From the NCBI RefSeq assembly GCF_001483755.1, contig NZ_LQBK01000004.1, positions 207,303-271,302 of the forward strand: 64,000 nucleotides of DNA. The letters are read 5' to 3'. The notes beneath the pieces were generated by a model. That model saw only the letters and a list, made by a program, of their open reading frames with translations. It had not been told where the DNA came from and ran no database searches. Shown in pieces: positions 7,519-15,247 of the stretch; position 1 is the first letter of the stretch; each line of letters begins with the position of its first letter. The position numbers and the translations under genes are program-made. Source of the DNA: Kocuria rosea subsp. polaris. GTDB lineage: Bacteria; Actinomycetota; Actinomycetes; Actinomycetales; Micrococcaceae.

Positions 7519-8976
7519 TCAGGTCGCCTTCGCGTGGGTGGAGGCGTCCCGGTAGTCGGTGTACATGTACGGGTTGTCCAGGATCCTGGTCTCGGGGATG
7601 TCGGGGTTCATCCCCTTCTCCCAGGCCTCCTCGCCGAGGGTGGCGCGCAGGTGCTCCACGGTGGCCTCGACCTTCGAGCGCAGGGACCGCAGGTCGACGT
7701 CGACCAGGCGGTGCTCGTGCTTGACCGTCCGGCCGTTGACCAGGACCGTGTGCACGTCGCCACGGCCGGCCTGCAGGGCCACGTGGCCGTAGGGGTTGAG
7801 CATCGGGAAGGACGCGGGCGAGGCGTCGTTCTTGATGAGCACCACGTCGGCCTTCTTCCCCGGCTCGAGGCTGCCCACCGCGTGGTCCAGCGACAGCGCG
7901 GTGGCCCCGCCGCGGGTGGCCCAGTCCACCACGTGCTCGGCGCGCAGGGCCGAGTGCGTCACGGTCTCGCCGGCTTCGTGGGCGCGCAGGTGCTCGTAGG
8001 AGCGGTCGGCGCCGAGGGTGGCGCGCATCGCGACGAACAGGTCGCTGCTGAACCACACGCTGGTGTCGATCGACAGGGACATCGGGATGTCGTGCCGGCG
8101 CAGCACCCAGGACGGCGGGTAGCCCTGCCCGCAGCTCTGCTCGCTCTCCGTGGACAGGGACACGGACCCGCCGGTCGCGCCGATGCGCTGGTAGGAGTCG
8201 TGGCTGAGGGTCGCGGCGTGGACGTAGACCGTGCCCGGGGTCATGAAGCCGTGCTCGTGCATGAGCCGCACGCCGTCGTCGTTGGTGGCGCCCCAGACCC
8301 CGGCGTGCGTGGTCACCGGGAGGTCCAGCTCCCGGGCCACCTCGAAGGCGCCCTTCTCCGGGAAGGACGGGTCACCGGTGACGTCGAAGGCCAGCTGGAA
8401 CTTCAGCATGTCGGAGCGCGGGTTGCGCCGCTCCACGAAGTTCTTGAAGTCCGGGGACGCGCTCCACTCGGAGGGCCCGGCGAAGATGTTGCCGGGGGCG
8501 AAGACGAAGCGCCCGCCGGTCCCCTCGAGCGCCTCCAGCGCGGCCTCGGCGTGGTCGATGGTGCTCAGCCCGTGGGACCAGTCCACGCTGGTGGTCACGC
8601 CGGCGTCCAGGGCGTCGTAGGCCGAGAGCAGGTTGCCCGCGGCGATGTCCTCGGGGCGGAACGCGGTCCCGTGCTCGAGGTAGTACCAGACGAAGTACTG
8701 GGTCAGCGTCCAGTCCGCCCCGTAGCCGCGCATCGCGGTCTGCCACATGTGCCGGTGCGTGTCGATCATCCCGGGCATGATCACGCCCCCGGAGGCATCG
8801 ATCTCGAAGGTCCCCTCGGGGACCTCCAGGGCGGGACCGACGGCCTCGATGTTCTCGCCGACGACGAGGACGTCGGCGTCGGTGAGCACCCGCTTGGACG
8901 CGTCCATCGTCAGGACGGTGCCGTGGCGGAACACGACGGGCTGGCCGGGGGCGGGTGTGCGGGTTTCAGCGGTCAC
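7519..8976 (-). CDS. Metal-dependent amidohydrolase (AtzB/TrzN/SsnA-like deaminase group)
   Basis: A 485-residue amidohydrolase-superfamily enzyme. The metal ligands are seen in order: HxH in GMIDTHRHMWQ, His in PVTTHAGVWG, His in TVYVHAATLS, and Asp in MSLSIDTSVW. The N-terminal FRHGTVLTMDASKRVL and C-terminal GKKADVVLIKND/VNGRTVKHEHRLV strands form the usual beta sandwich. Members of this branch remove amino or chloro groups from N-heterocycles or other cyclic amidines; the substrate here is unknown. The GTG start at 8976 follows AGGAG. It is the last gene of the operon that begins at 13012, 59 nt after the DoxX gene, suggesting a role in preparing a nitrogen-bearing aromatic or its product. 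Confidence 0.8.
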   Translation of the reverse strand: MTAETRTPAPGQPVVFRHGTVLTMDASKRVLTDADVLVVGENIEAVGPALEVPEGTFEIDASGGVIMPGMIDTHRHMWQTAMRGYGADWTLTQYFVWYYLEHGTAFRPEDIAAGNLLSAYDALDAGVTTSVDWSHGLSTIDHAEAALEALEGTGGRFVFAPGNIFAGPSEWSASPDFKNFVERRNPRSDMLKFQLAFDVTGDPSFPEKGAFEVARELDLPVTTHAGVWGATNDDGVRLMHEHGFMTPGTVYVHAATLSHDSYQRIGATGGSVSLSTESEQSCGQGYPPSWVLRRHDIPMSLSIDTSVWFSSDLFVAMRATLGADRSYEHLRAHEAGETVTHSALRAEHVVDWATRGGATALSLDHAVGSLEPGKKADVVLIKNDASPASFPMLNPYGHVALQAGRGDVHTVLVNGRTVKHEHRLVDVDLRSLRSKVEATVEHLRATLGEEAWEKGMNPDIPETRILDNPYMYTDYRDASTHAKAT

Positions 8977-9035
8977 GGTCGACTCCTGGTTGGTGGGTGC
9001 TGGTGGGTGCTGCAGGACGGGTGGACGGGCTGGGC

Positions 9036-9566
9036 TCACCCCGGGCGCGCCGCGGGGCTGCGGCGGAGGACCAGCCACAGAAAGAGCAGGGCGGCGACGG
9101 CGGCCAGCAGGAACGCGGCCGCGCCGATCCCCGTGCCGCCGAGGAACGGGGCCAGTCCCGGAGCGGCGCCGCCGAGCCACGCGTCGGCGGACCAGGCGCC
9201 GGCGCCGGTGAAGGCCAGGACGAGGGCCGCGACGGCGAGCACGTAGGGGTACTCACCGCCCTTCCGGGCGTTCCAGAAGGAGCCTGCGCTGAGCTGGGAG
9301 GTGGCGCCGGCCACGGCCATCGTCCCGGCGGCGGCCGCGGCGCCCAGCGGTGTGAGCAGGCCCAGCAGCAGGGAGACCGCGGCCAGGGCCTCCGTGATGC
9401 TGGCCATCAGCACCATGGGCCGCCCCGGACGCAGTCCCAGGGACTCGAAGGCCCCGGCCATCACCGACAGCCCGAGGCCCTGGAACCAGCCCAGGGACTT
9501 CTGCGCGGCGTGGGCCAGCAGGACCAGGCCCAGCAGGACCCGCAGGAGCAGGATGCCCTCGTCCAT
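9036..9566 (-). CDS. DoxX-family membrane protein
   Basis: A 176-residue integral membrane protein with at least four hydrophobic helices; residues 5-20 (ILLLRVLLGLVLLAHA) and the KSLGWFQGLGL segment match the DoxX family. DoxX proteins sit beside oxidoreductases and have been linked to quinone or thiol redox handling, but a precise role is unknown. GGAGGT precedes the ATG. It lies between the LigA-like and amidohydrolase genes (30 and 59 nt gaps) and is presumably co-transcribed. Confidence 0.8.
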   Translation of the reverse strand: MDEGILLLRVLLGLVLLAHAAQKSLGWFQGLGLSVMAGAFESLGLRPGRPMVLMASITEALAAVSLLLGLLTPLGAAAAAGTMAVAGATSQLSAGSFWNARKGGEYPYVLAVAALVLAFTGAGAWSADAWLGGAAPGLAPFLGGTGIGAAAFLLAAVAALLFLWLVLRRSPAARPG

Positions 9567-9596
9567 GACGACCTCCGTTCACGACCGTCCGGGCGC

Positions 9597-9962
9597 CTAC
9601 AGCGCCACGGAGGGATAGGGCTTGCCGGTCCAGGCCTCGAGCCGCTTCGCCCAATTCCGCTGGTAGGACAGCGGGCCCAACTCCCGCGCCCAGTCCTCGT
9701 CGAAGAGGCCGATGAACAGGGTGAGGTAGAGGAAGAAGTGGGCGCCGTAGGCGAACAGCCACTCGTAGTCGTAGGTCTCCAGGGCCCGGCGCTCGTCCTC
9801 GGTGAAGGACAGCCACGAGGTCTTCTCCGCGGCATTGAGCCAGGTGCCGACCTCCTCCTCCCACGCGGTGATCGCGGCCGCCGGGTCCGCCTTGTACCGG
9901 GCGACCCAGGCGGGGTCGCGGTCCACGGTGTAGAGGAACTTGTTGACGTAGTACTTGCTCAT
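9597..9962 (-). CDS. LigA-type small subunit of a class III extradiol dioxygenase
   Basis: A 121-residue all-helical subunit matching the LigA/protocatechuate 4,5-dioxygenase alpha family, with KFLYTVDRDPAWVARYKADPAAAI and YEWLFAYGAHFFLYLTLF. LigA caps the active site of LigB and does not bind iron. The ATG overlaps the ligB-like stop by 4 nt (ATGA), so the two are translationally coupled. The order LigB then LigA is the reverse of Sphingobium ligAB and matches the domain order within fused gallate dioxygenases (GalA/DesB), which makes gallate-like substrates plausible. Confidence 0.85.
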   Translation of the reverse strand: MSKYYVNKFLYTVDRDPAWVARYKADPAAAITAWEEEVGTWLNAAEKTSWLSFTEDERRALETYDYEWLFAYGAHFFLYLTLFIGLFDEDWARELGPLSYQRNWAKRLEAWTGKPYPSVAL

Positions 9963-10939
9963 GCCGACGCACCTTCCTTCACGGAGTCCTTCGCGGAGTC
10001 CTGCCCGGTGTCCTGCCCGGCGCGGACGGGACCGAGGACGGCCCCGGAGGACGCGGCGGCCCGGGCCGCCGCGGCGGCCTGCTGCTCGGTCTTGCCCGGG
10101 TACCAGGTCATGAACATCTCCCGGGTGTGGAAGAGGTCCAGCTGGTCCACGTAGTCGGCCTCCTCGGGGCCGGCGATGCCCATCATGAGGATCAGGTCCA
10201 TGAACCCGTGGGTGGCGTTGCCGGCCGCGGCCATGGACTCGTGGGTGACGTCGGCCAGGATCGCCTCGATGTTGCCGGTGGACAGCCACTCGATGGCCTT
10301 CGCGTCGAACGCCGGGTCCGGGCCGTGCTCGCCGAACATCCGGGGCCCGCCCAGTTCCAGGGACAGGTGGCCGGTGCCGATGGCGGCGACCTTCTTGTCG
10401 GAGGGCCATGCGTCGATGATCCTGCGGATGGCCCGACCGAGGTCCCAGAACCGCTTCGGGGAGGGCAGGGGCGGGGCGAAGATGTTGGTGTAGATGGGCA
10501 CCACCGGCAGATCGGCCTCCGGGCGCACGGTGATGATGGGGCAGACGATGGAGTGGTCGATCTTCAGTTCGTGGCTGAAGGAGAAGTCGAAGCCGGCCTC
10601 CAGCAGCTCCTCGTGCAGGTGGTTGGACAGCTCCACGTCGCCGTCGAGCAGGTACTCGGGCAGCCCGAACTCACGGACCTCGTTGTAGAAGGTCGCGTCG
10701 TACTTCTCCTGCTTGCCGATCAGGAAGGTCGGGTAGTTGTCCAGGAAGAACTGGTGGAAGTGGTCGGCGCCGACCATCACCAGCACGTCCGGCTCGGCGG
10801 CCGTCAGGGTGTCGCGGTAGGCCTCGACCTTGCGCTGCCACTCGTCGGCCTGCGGCATCCGGTTCTCGGAGTGGTCGGTGGTGGCCCGGAGGTAGAACGG
10901 GTGGTGCGTGCTGGCCAGCACGGCCGTCAGATCAGCCAT
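9959..10939 (-). CDS. LigB-type catalytic subunit of a class III extradiol dioxygenase
   Basis: A 326-residue class III ring-cleavage dioxygenase catalytic subunit. Candidate iron ligands are His12 (STHHPFY) and His60 (GADHFHQFF), the catalytic His is His191 (AIGTGHLSLEL), and HESM at 233-236 supplies a candidate Glu ligand. The C-terminal 45 residues are a low-complexity Ala/Gly/Ser tail. Relatives open protocatechuate, gallate or related catechols with Fe(II) and O2. It is the fourth gene downstream of the CoA-transferase promoter in reverse (CoA-transferase, lyase, LigB, LigA, DoxX, amidohydrolase). The ATG at 10939 has an AGGAGA site. Confidence 0.87.
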   Translation of the reverse strand: MADLTAVLASTHHPFYLRATTDHSENRMPQADEWQRKVEAYRDTLTAAEPDVLVMVGADHFHQFFLDNYPTFLIGKQEKYDATFYNEVREFGLPEYLLDGDVELSNHLHEELLEAGFDFSFSHELKIDHSIVCPIITVRPEADLPVVPIYTNIFAPPLPSPKRFWDLGRAIRRIIDAWPSDKKVAAIGTGHLSLELGGPRMFGEHGPDPAFDAKAIEWLSTGNIEAILADVTHESMAAAGNATHGFMDLILMMGIAGPEEADYVDQLDLFHTREMFMTWYPGKTEQQAAAAARAAASSGAVLGPVRAGQDTGQDSAKDSVKEGASA

Positions 10940-10973
10940 CGGTCGTCTTCTCCTGCTCGGGTGGTTCGGGGTC

Positions 10974-11792
10974 TCAGGCGTTCGGGGTCTCGCCGGGCTC
11001 GACGTAGACGGCGTGGCGGTCCACGGCCGTGTAGATGTCCTGGGCGATCGGGTGGCGCTTCTCCTCGGCGATCTGGCCCAGCAGCCCGGCCGAGCGGGCC
11101 AGCAGGGCGAAGCCGCGCAGCAGGTCGGTGGGCAGGCCCAGGTCGGCCAGGGCCGCCCCGCAGACCCCGGCACCGTTGAGCGGCAGGCGCCGGCCCAGGA
11201 CCGGCCCGCTCATCCGCCCGATCGCCTCGAACAGCCGCAGGTGCGGGCCGCGCAGCCCCTCCTCCTCGGCGATGCCGATGAGCACCGGGGTCCGCGGGTC
11301 GCCATCCTTGTGGTTGGGGTGGCCCAGGCCGGGCACGAACTTCCCGGCCGCCTTCTGGGCACGGATGGCCTTCGCGGCCATCTCGTCCCACTCCGCGTCG
11401 GTGCCGGGCAGTTCGCCCTCGCGGGCGGCCAGGGTGGCGGCCAGGAACTGCCCGCAGTCCTCGGTCACCCCCAGGAAGCGGGACCCGCCCCCGAGCAGAC
11501 CCGCCGCCATCGCGCCCTGCACGGAGTCCGGGGCGCTGAGATAGGTGACGCGGGCGGCGATGGCGGTGGGGGTGAAGCCGTGGTCGGCCAGGGCGACGAG
11601 CACGGACTCGAAGACCCGCACCTCGCCGGCGGTGGGCCGGCGCATCGCGACCAGCCAGAACGCCAGTTCGCCGAAGCCGACCTTGCCCATCAGGTCCTGG
11701 GCCAGGTCCTGGCCCAGCAGCCGGATCTCCGTGGCGCTGGAGGTGCCCAGGGACGTGGGGAAGCGCAGTGCCGGCTCGGGCTCGGTGGTCAT
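10974..11792 (-). CDS. Citryl-CoA-lyase-like protein (citrate synthase C-terminal fold)
   Basis: A 272-residue protein made only of the citrate-synthase large-domain portion, as in citryl-CoA lyases. It has the diagnostic VPGLGHPNHKDGDPRTP motif (153-169), where His158 and the following Asp/Arg bind the CoA thioester, and GRRLPLNGAGV before the C-terminal helices. Enzymes of this type cleave a tertiary-alcohol acyl-CoA to a keto acid plus acetyl-CoA or similar. Its start overlaps the CoA-transferase stop by 1 nt. Next to a ring-cleavage dioxygenase it probably splits the CoA ester of the ring-fission product; that is inference. Confidence 0.78.
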   Translation of the reverse strand: MTTEPEPALRFPTSLGTSSATEIRLLGQDLAQDLMGKVGFGELAFWLVAMRRPTAGEVRVFESVLVALADHGFTPTAIAARVTYLSAPDSVQGAMAAGLLGGGSRFLGVTEDCGQFLAATLAAREGELPGTDAEWDEMAAKAIRAQKAAGKFVPGLGHPNHKDGDPRTPVLIGIAEEEGLRGPHLRLFEAIGRMSGPVLGRRLPLNGAGVCGAALADLGLPTDLLRGFALLARSAGLLGQIAEEKRHPIAQDIYTAVDRHAVYVEPGETPNA

Positions 11793-13012
11793 CAGGACTC
11801 CTTCCGCGGAACGGTGGTCGTGGCGGTGGTCGGGGTGGCCTCCGGCGTGCTGAGCCAGGCGCGGACCTGGTCGGTGTGCTCGCCCAGCTCGGGCGGGGCC
11901 AGGTCGTAGCGCGGCGGGGTGGCCGAGAACGTCACCGGGTGGCGCACCACCGGCACCGCCCGCTCGCCCGTGCCGGCGCTCACCACCGGCTCCAGGCCGA
12001 GTTCCTTGGCGTACTCGACGCCCTGCCCGATCGTGTTGATGGGACCGTTGGGCACGCCGACCTCGTTGAGCTCGGCGAACCAGTGCTTCGCGGGGTGCTT
12101 GCGCAGCTGCTCCACGAGCAGGGGGCGCAGCTGCTCCCGGTTCGCGGTGCGGTCGCCGTTCTCGGCGAACCGGGGGTCCTCGGCGACCTCGGGGATGCCC
12201 AGCGCCGTGCACAGCCTGCGGAACTGGGCGTTGTTGCCCGCGGTGACGATGAGGTCGTCGTCGGCGGTGGGCAGCGGCTCGTAGGGGAAGAGGCTGGGGT
12301 GGGCATTGCCCATCCGGTGCGGCACCACCCCGCCGGCCACGTAGGCGGCGGTCTGGTTGACCAGCCCGCTCATCGCGGAGGCCATCAGGCTGGCCTCGAG
12401 GTGCTGACCGGTCCCGGTGGCGTCCCGGTGGCGCAGGGCGGCCAGGACGGCGACGGCGGAGTGCAGCCCGGCCATGACGTCGAAGACGCTGATCCCCGCC
12501 CGGAACGGCGATCCGTCCGGATCGCCCGTGAGGCTCATCAGCCCGGACATGGCCTGGACGATGAGGTCGTAGCCCGGCAGCGAGGCACCCTCCGCGGAGC
12601 CGAAGCCGCTGATCGAGCAGTAGACCACCGCCGGGTTGGCCTCGGCCACCGCGGCGTAGTCCAGGCCGAAGCGCTCCAGGCCGCCGGGCTTGAAGTTCTC
12701 GATCACCACGTCGGCCCGCCGAGCCAGTGCCTGGGCCGTGGCCAGGTCGTCGGCGTCCGTGAAGTCCAGGACCACGGACTTCTTGCCGCGGTTGATCGCG
12801 GTGTAGTAGGTCGACACCCCGTCCGGGCGGACCGGCGGGACCCACGTGCGGGTGTCGTCCCCAGCCGGGCCCTCCACCTTGATCACCTCGGCCCCGAGGT
12901 CGGCCAGCAGCATCGTGGCGTACGGGCCGGCCAGCACGCGGGAGAAATCGGCGACCACCACCCCTTCGAGCGGGCGGGCCGCGCCGACGGGCGGGTCCTC
13001 GGTGCTGTTCAC
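11792..13012 (-). CDS. CaiB/BaiF family III CoA-transferase
   Basis: A 406-residue family III CoA-transferase. Characteristic segments are VVVADFSRVLAGPYATMLLADLGAEVIKVE (written here only as a landmark near residues 18-47), NRGKKSVVLD, ADVVIENFKPG, the catalytic-Asp region GYDLIVQAMSGLM and GNAHPSLFPYE. These enzymes move CoA between carboxylic acids. The GTG start has GGAGG 5 nt upstream. It is the first gene of the six-gene minus-strand operon and is divergent from an IclR regulator, so it probably activates a tricarboxylate intermediate for the following lyase. Confidence 0.87.
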   Translation of the reverse strand: MNSTEDPPVGAARPLEGVVVADFSRVLAGPYATMLLADLGAEVIKVEGPAGDDTRTWVPPVRPDGVSTYYTAINRGKKSVVLDFTDADDLATAQALARRADVVIENFKPGGLERFGLDYAAVAEANPAVVYCSISGFGSAEGASLPGYDLIVQAMSGLMSLTGDPDGSPFRAGISVFDVMAGLHSAVAVLAALRHRDATGTGQHLEASLMASAMSGLVNQTAAYVAGGVVPHRMGNAHPSLFPYEPLPTADDDLIVTAGNNAQFRRLCTALGIPEVAEDPRFAENGDRTANREQLRPLLVEQLRKHPAKHWFAELNEVGVPNGPINTIGQGVEYAKELGLEPVVSAGTGERAVPVVRHPVTFSATPPRYDLAPPELGEHTDQVRAWLSTPEATPTTATTTVPRKES

Positions 13013-13034
13013 GAGCGCCTCCGAAAGTCTGGTG

Positions 13035-13047
13035 TCCGCTATGCGGA
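13035..13047. promoter_or_regulatory. IclR-type operator candidate
   Basis: TCCGCTATGCGGA is a perfect inverted repeat (5-bp arms, 3-nt spacer) located 22 nt upstream of the CoA-transferase start, in the gap shared with the divergent IclR gene. Its position suits control of the catabolic operon by that regulator. Confidence 0.45.
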
Positions 13048-13058
13048 TAGATGTCCGT

Positions 13059-13074
13059 TGTGTTGGAGATCACT
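13059..13074. promoter_or_regulatory. Weak CRP/GlxR-like motif
   Basis: TGTGTTGGAGATCACT matches eight of ten positions of TGTGA-N6-TCACA. It lies between the divergent CoA-transferase and IclR genes and is the weakest of the six such motifs in the window. Confidence 0.3.
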
Positions 13075-13203
13075 CTCGTCCATGTTCGGTGACGTGTCAA
13101 GGGTTGACTGCGAGCGACAGGCGTCCGGTGTGCGGGTGCCTACACTGACTGGTGGCTGCGCCGCTCACCGGGGGCGCGGCACCACGGACGGAAGAGGGCG
13201 GAC

Positions 13204-13998
13204 ATGTCGGGTCGCAGTGAGACCGCGGGCTTCGTCGAGGCGCTCGCCCGGGGGCTGGACGTCATCCAGGCCTTCGGCGCCGATCGGCCGCGGATGTCGC
13301 TGACCGAGGTGGCCTCGGCGACCGGGCTGGCCCGGCCCACGGCGCACCGGCTGCTGCTGACCCTCAAGGAGCTCGGGTTCGTCCGGCAGGTCGACCGGGA
13401 GTTCCAGCTCACCGTCCGCGTCGTCGATCTCGGGATGTCCTACGTGGACTCCCTGGGGCTCTGGGACATCGCCAGGCCCCACCTGGAGGCGCTGGTGGGC
13501 AGGACGGGGGAGTCCTCCTCCATGGCCCAGCTCGACGGCGCCGACATCGTCTACACCGCGCGGGTGTCCGTGCCCAAGATCATCGCCCTGCGCGTGGAGC
13601 TCGGCACCCGGTTCCCCGCCGCGGTGACCTCCCAGGGCAAGGTGCTGCTGTCCGGGCTGGAGGCCGCGCAGGTGCACGCCGCCCTCGACACGCCGTCCCG
13701 GTCCTCCGTCCGGACCCGTCCCGTGGATCGTGCGCGGCTGCTCGAGGAGCTCGAGCTCGTGCGGGAGCGGGGGTGGGCCGTGGCCGACGAGGAGCTCGCC
13801 CCCGGGGTCCGCTCCATCGCCGCGCCGGTCACGGACGAGTCCGGGCGGGTCGAGTCCACCGTCAACATCACGGTCCACGCCGCGGAGACCCCGCTCGAGA
13901 CGCTCACCGACGAGTACCTGCCCCACCTGCTGCGCACCGCGGACGCGATCTCCGCGGACTGGGCCGCCTGGCGCCGGCGCCCCCGCCGCGACGGCTGA
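13204..13998 (+). CDS. IclR-family regulator (PcaR/PcaU-like) of the ring-cleavage operon
   Basis: A 264-residue IclR protein: N-terminal winged helix (about 10-72, MSLTEVASATGLARPTAHRL) and effector domain with the landmarks LRVELGTRFPAAVTSQGKVLL and GVRSIAAPV. It resembles PcaR/PcaU regulators, which respond to protocatechuate-pathway intermediates. It is transcribed away from the CoA-transferase/LigAB operon across a 191-nt gap with an operator-like palindrome and a CRP-like motif. ATG 13204 has GGAAGAGGG upstream. It is likely the local regulator; the effector is unknown. Confidence 0.87.
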   Translation: MSGRSETAGFVEALARGLDVIQAFGADRPRMSLTEVASATGLARPTAHRLLLTLKELGFVRQVDREFQLTVRVVDLGMSYVDSLGLWDIARPHLEALVGRTGESSSMAQLDGADIVYTARVSVPKIIALRVELGTRFPAAVTSQGKVLLSGLEAAQVHAALDTPSRSSVRTRPVDRARLLEELELVRERGWAVADEELAPGVRSIAAPVTDESGRVESTVNITVHAAETPLETLTDEYLPHLLRTADAISADWAAWRRRPRRDG

Positions 13999-14026
13999 GC
14001 GCGGGCGGGCCCGTCGCGAGGCTGAG

Positions 14027-14044
14027 CGCGGGTCGATGCCCGCG
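14027..14044. terminator. Possible terminator after the IclR gene
   Basis: A short hairpin CGCGGG-TCGATG-CCCGCG lies 28 nt past the IclR stop. Only six base pairs, so support is weak; the region also contains three copies of GCTGAGCGC-type words. Confidence 0.3.
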
Positions 14045-14142
14045 ACCCCGCCGGCCGCGCGGCGCACCGGCCGGGCTCGCCCGTCAGGGCTGTCCGGCTG
14101 AGCGCCGGTCCTGCGCCGTTGCCGGGCCGCTCCTCAGGAGCC

Positions 14143-14715
14143 TCAGGTCCGGACGGGCAGGCCCTCGCGGAAGACCCGCTTGAGCTCGGTCAGCTCGGGC
14201 CCGTGCCTGGTGGCCTCGGTGTTGAGCACCGGCTGGTGCACGGCGATCCAGCGCTGCTCGAGGGCGTCGACCTCGTCCTTCGTCTCGCACCGCGCCCAGC
14301 CGAGGAGCAGGTGCTCCTGCATCCAGGCGGTGAGCCGCTGCTCGTGCTCCGCGTCGAGGACCACCCGGCCCCGCCCGTCCACGGCCGCGCCCGCCCGCCA
14401 GGAGGGGTCCCCGGGCAGGAGCACGGCCAGCAGCGTGCGCCGCAGCGCCGAGGAGCGGGTGCGCCGCAGGTGCTGGCCGGTGATCCGCTTGTGGAGGTCC
14501 CGCCGGGCGCGGCCCACGTAGAGCAGCTCGGCGCGGCCGGAGGCGTGCCGCAGCCGCGGCACCTCGGGCAGCCGCAGCCCCGCGGCCTCCGGGGAGGGGG
14601 AGCGGGCGGTGTCCAGCCACCAGGCGTAGACGCCGCGGGAGCGGTAGACCTCGGCCTCCAGCGGCGTGCTGAGCGGCAGTCCGGCCAGGCCGGGCTCAGG
14701 GAGCTGCGTGCTCAC
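14143..14715 (-). CDS. GIY-YIG nuclease-superfamily protein (putative)
   Basis: A 190-residue protein with the pattern of a GIY-YIG fold: GVYAWWLD as the GIY-like strand, ELLYVGRA as the YIG-like strand, then an Arg-rich helix (RRTRSSALRRTL), the Glu-bearing helix LTAWMQEHLLLGW and a closing ALEQRWIAVHQPVLNTE segment. Both tyrosines and Arg/Glu/Asn positions of the active site are represented. Such short stand-alone proteins are common and usually uncharacterised; a DNA-repair or restriction-type role is possible. GTG 14715 is chosen as start because upstream codons read into the promoter area of the PadR gene. Confidence 0.65.
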   Translation of the reverse strand: MSTQLPEPGLAGLPLSTPLEAEVYRSRGVYAWWLDTARSPSPEAAGLRLPEVPRLRHASGRAELLYVGRARRDLHKRITGQHLRRTRSSALRRTLLAVLLPGDPSWRAGAAVDGRGRVVLDAEHEQRLTAWMQEHLLLGWARCETKDEVDALEQRWIAVHQPVLNTEATRHGPELTELKRVFREGLPVRT

Positions 14716-14833
14716 GGGCCACCACCTTCCGCATGTGTTTCCATTCGCAACGTGTTCTCGACTGTAGGGGCAGGAGGGCTCGGTGCCCAGTCCGTGCCCT
14801 CCGCGGCGTCGTTCCCGGCGCCTCCTTGCCATA

Positions 14834-14874
14834 CCTAGCGCTGCTAGGGTTCAATACCTAACAGAACTAGGTAT
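14834..14874. promoter_or_regulatory. Double palindromic operator of the PadR gene
   Basis: Two inverted repeats lie immediately before the padR-like start: CCTAGC-GCT-GCTAGG (14834-14848) and ATACCTA-ACAGAAC-TAGGTAT (14854-14874). They share an ACCTA/TAGG half-site core and the second ends 10 nt before the ATG, overlapping the Shine-Dalgarno region, which suggests autorepression. Confidence 0.6.
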
Positions 14875-14884
14875 AGGAGGCGCG

Positions 14885-15247
14885 ATGCGCATCGACAAGG
14901 ACCTGGTCGCCGCCTCGGCCACCCCGCTCGTGCTGGGGATCCTGGCGGACGGCGACCTGTACGGCTACGCGATCCTCAAGCGCGTCAGCGAACTCTCCGG
15001 CGGCTCCATGCAGTGGACCGACGGCATGCTCTACCCCCTGCTGCACCGGCTCGAGCGCCTCGGCTACGTGTCCTCCTCGTGGGGCACGTCCGAGGCCGGG
15101 CGCCGGCGCAAGCACTACGCGATCACGCCGGCGGGCCGGGCCGCGCTCGCCGACCGGCAGGAGCAGTGGACCGTGGTGGCGGACGCGCTGCGGCAGGTGT
15201 GGCAGGCCGCGCAGCAGCCGCCGGCCACGACGGAGAGGTGGGCGTGA
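14885..15247 (+). CDS. PadR-family transcriptional regulator
   Basis: A 120-residue PadR regulator. The winged helix shows the standard LVLGILADGDLYGYAILKRVSE, DGMLYPLLHRLERLGYV and RRRKHYAITPAGRAAL landmarks, and a C-terminal helix for dimerisation. ATG 14885 directly follows AGGAGGCGCG. The stop overlaps the next gene's ATG (TGATG), a very common pairing of PadR regulators with membrane proteins of the 'permease prefix' group. It most likely represses its own operon through the palindromes upstream. Confidence 0.9.
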   Translation: MRIDKDLVAASATPLVLGILADGDLYGYAILKRVSELSGGSMQWTDGMLYPLLHRLERLGYVSSSWGTSEAGRRRKHYAITPAGRAALADRQEQWTVVADALRQVWQAAQQPPATTERWA

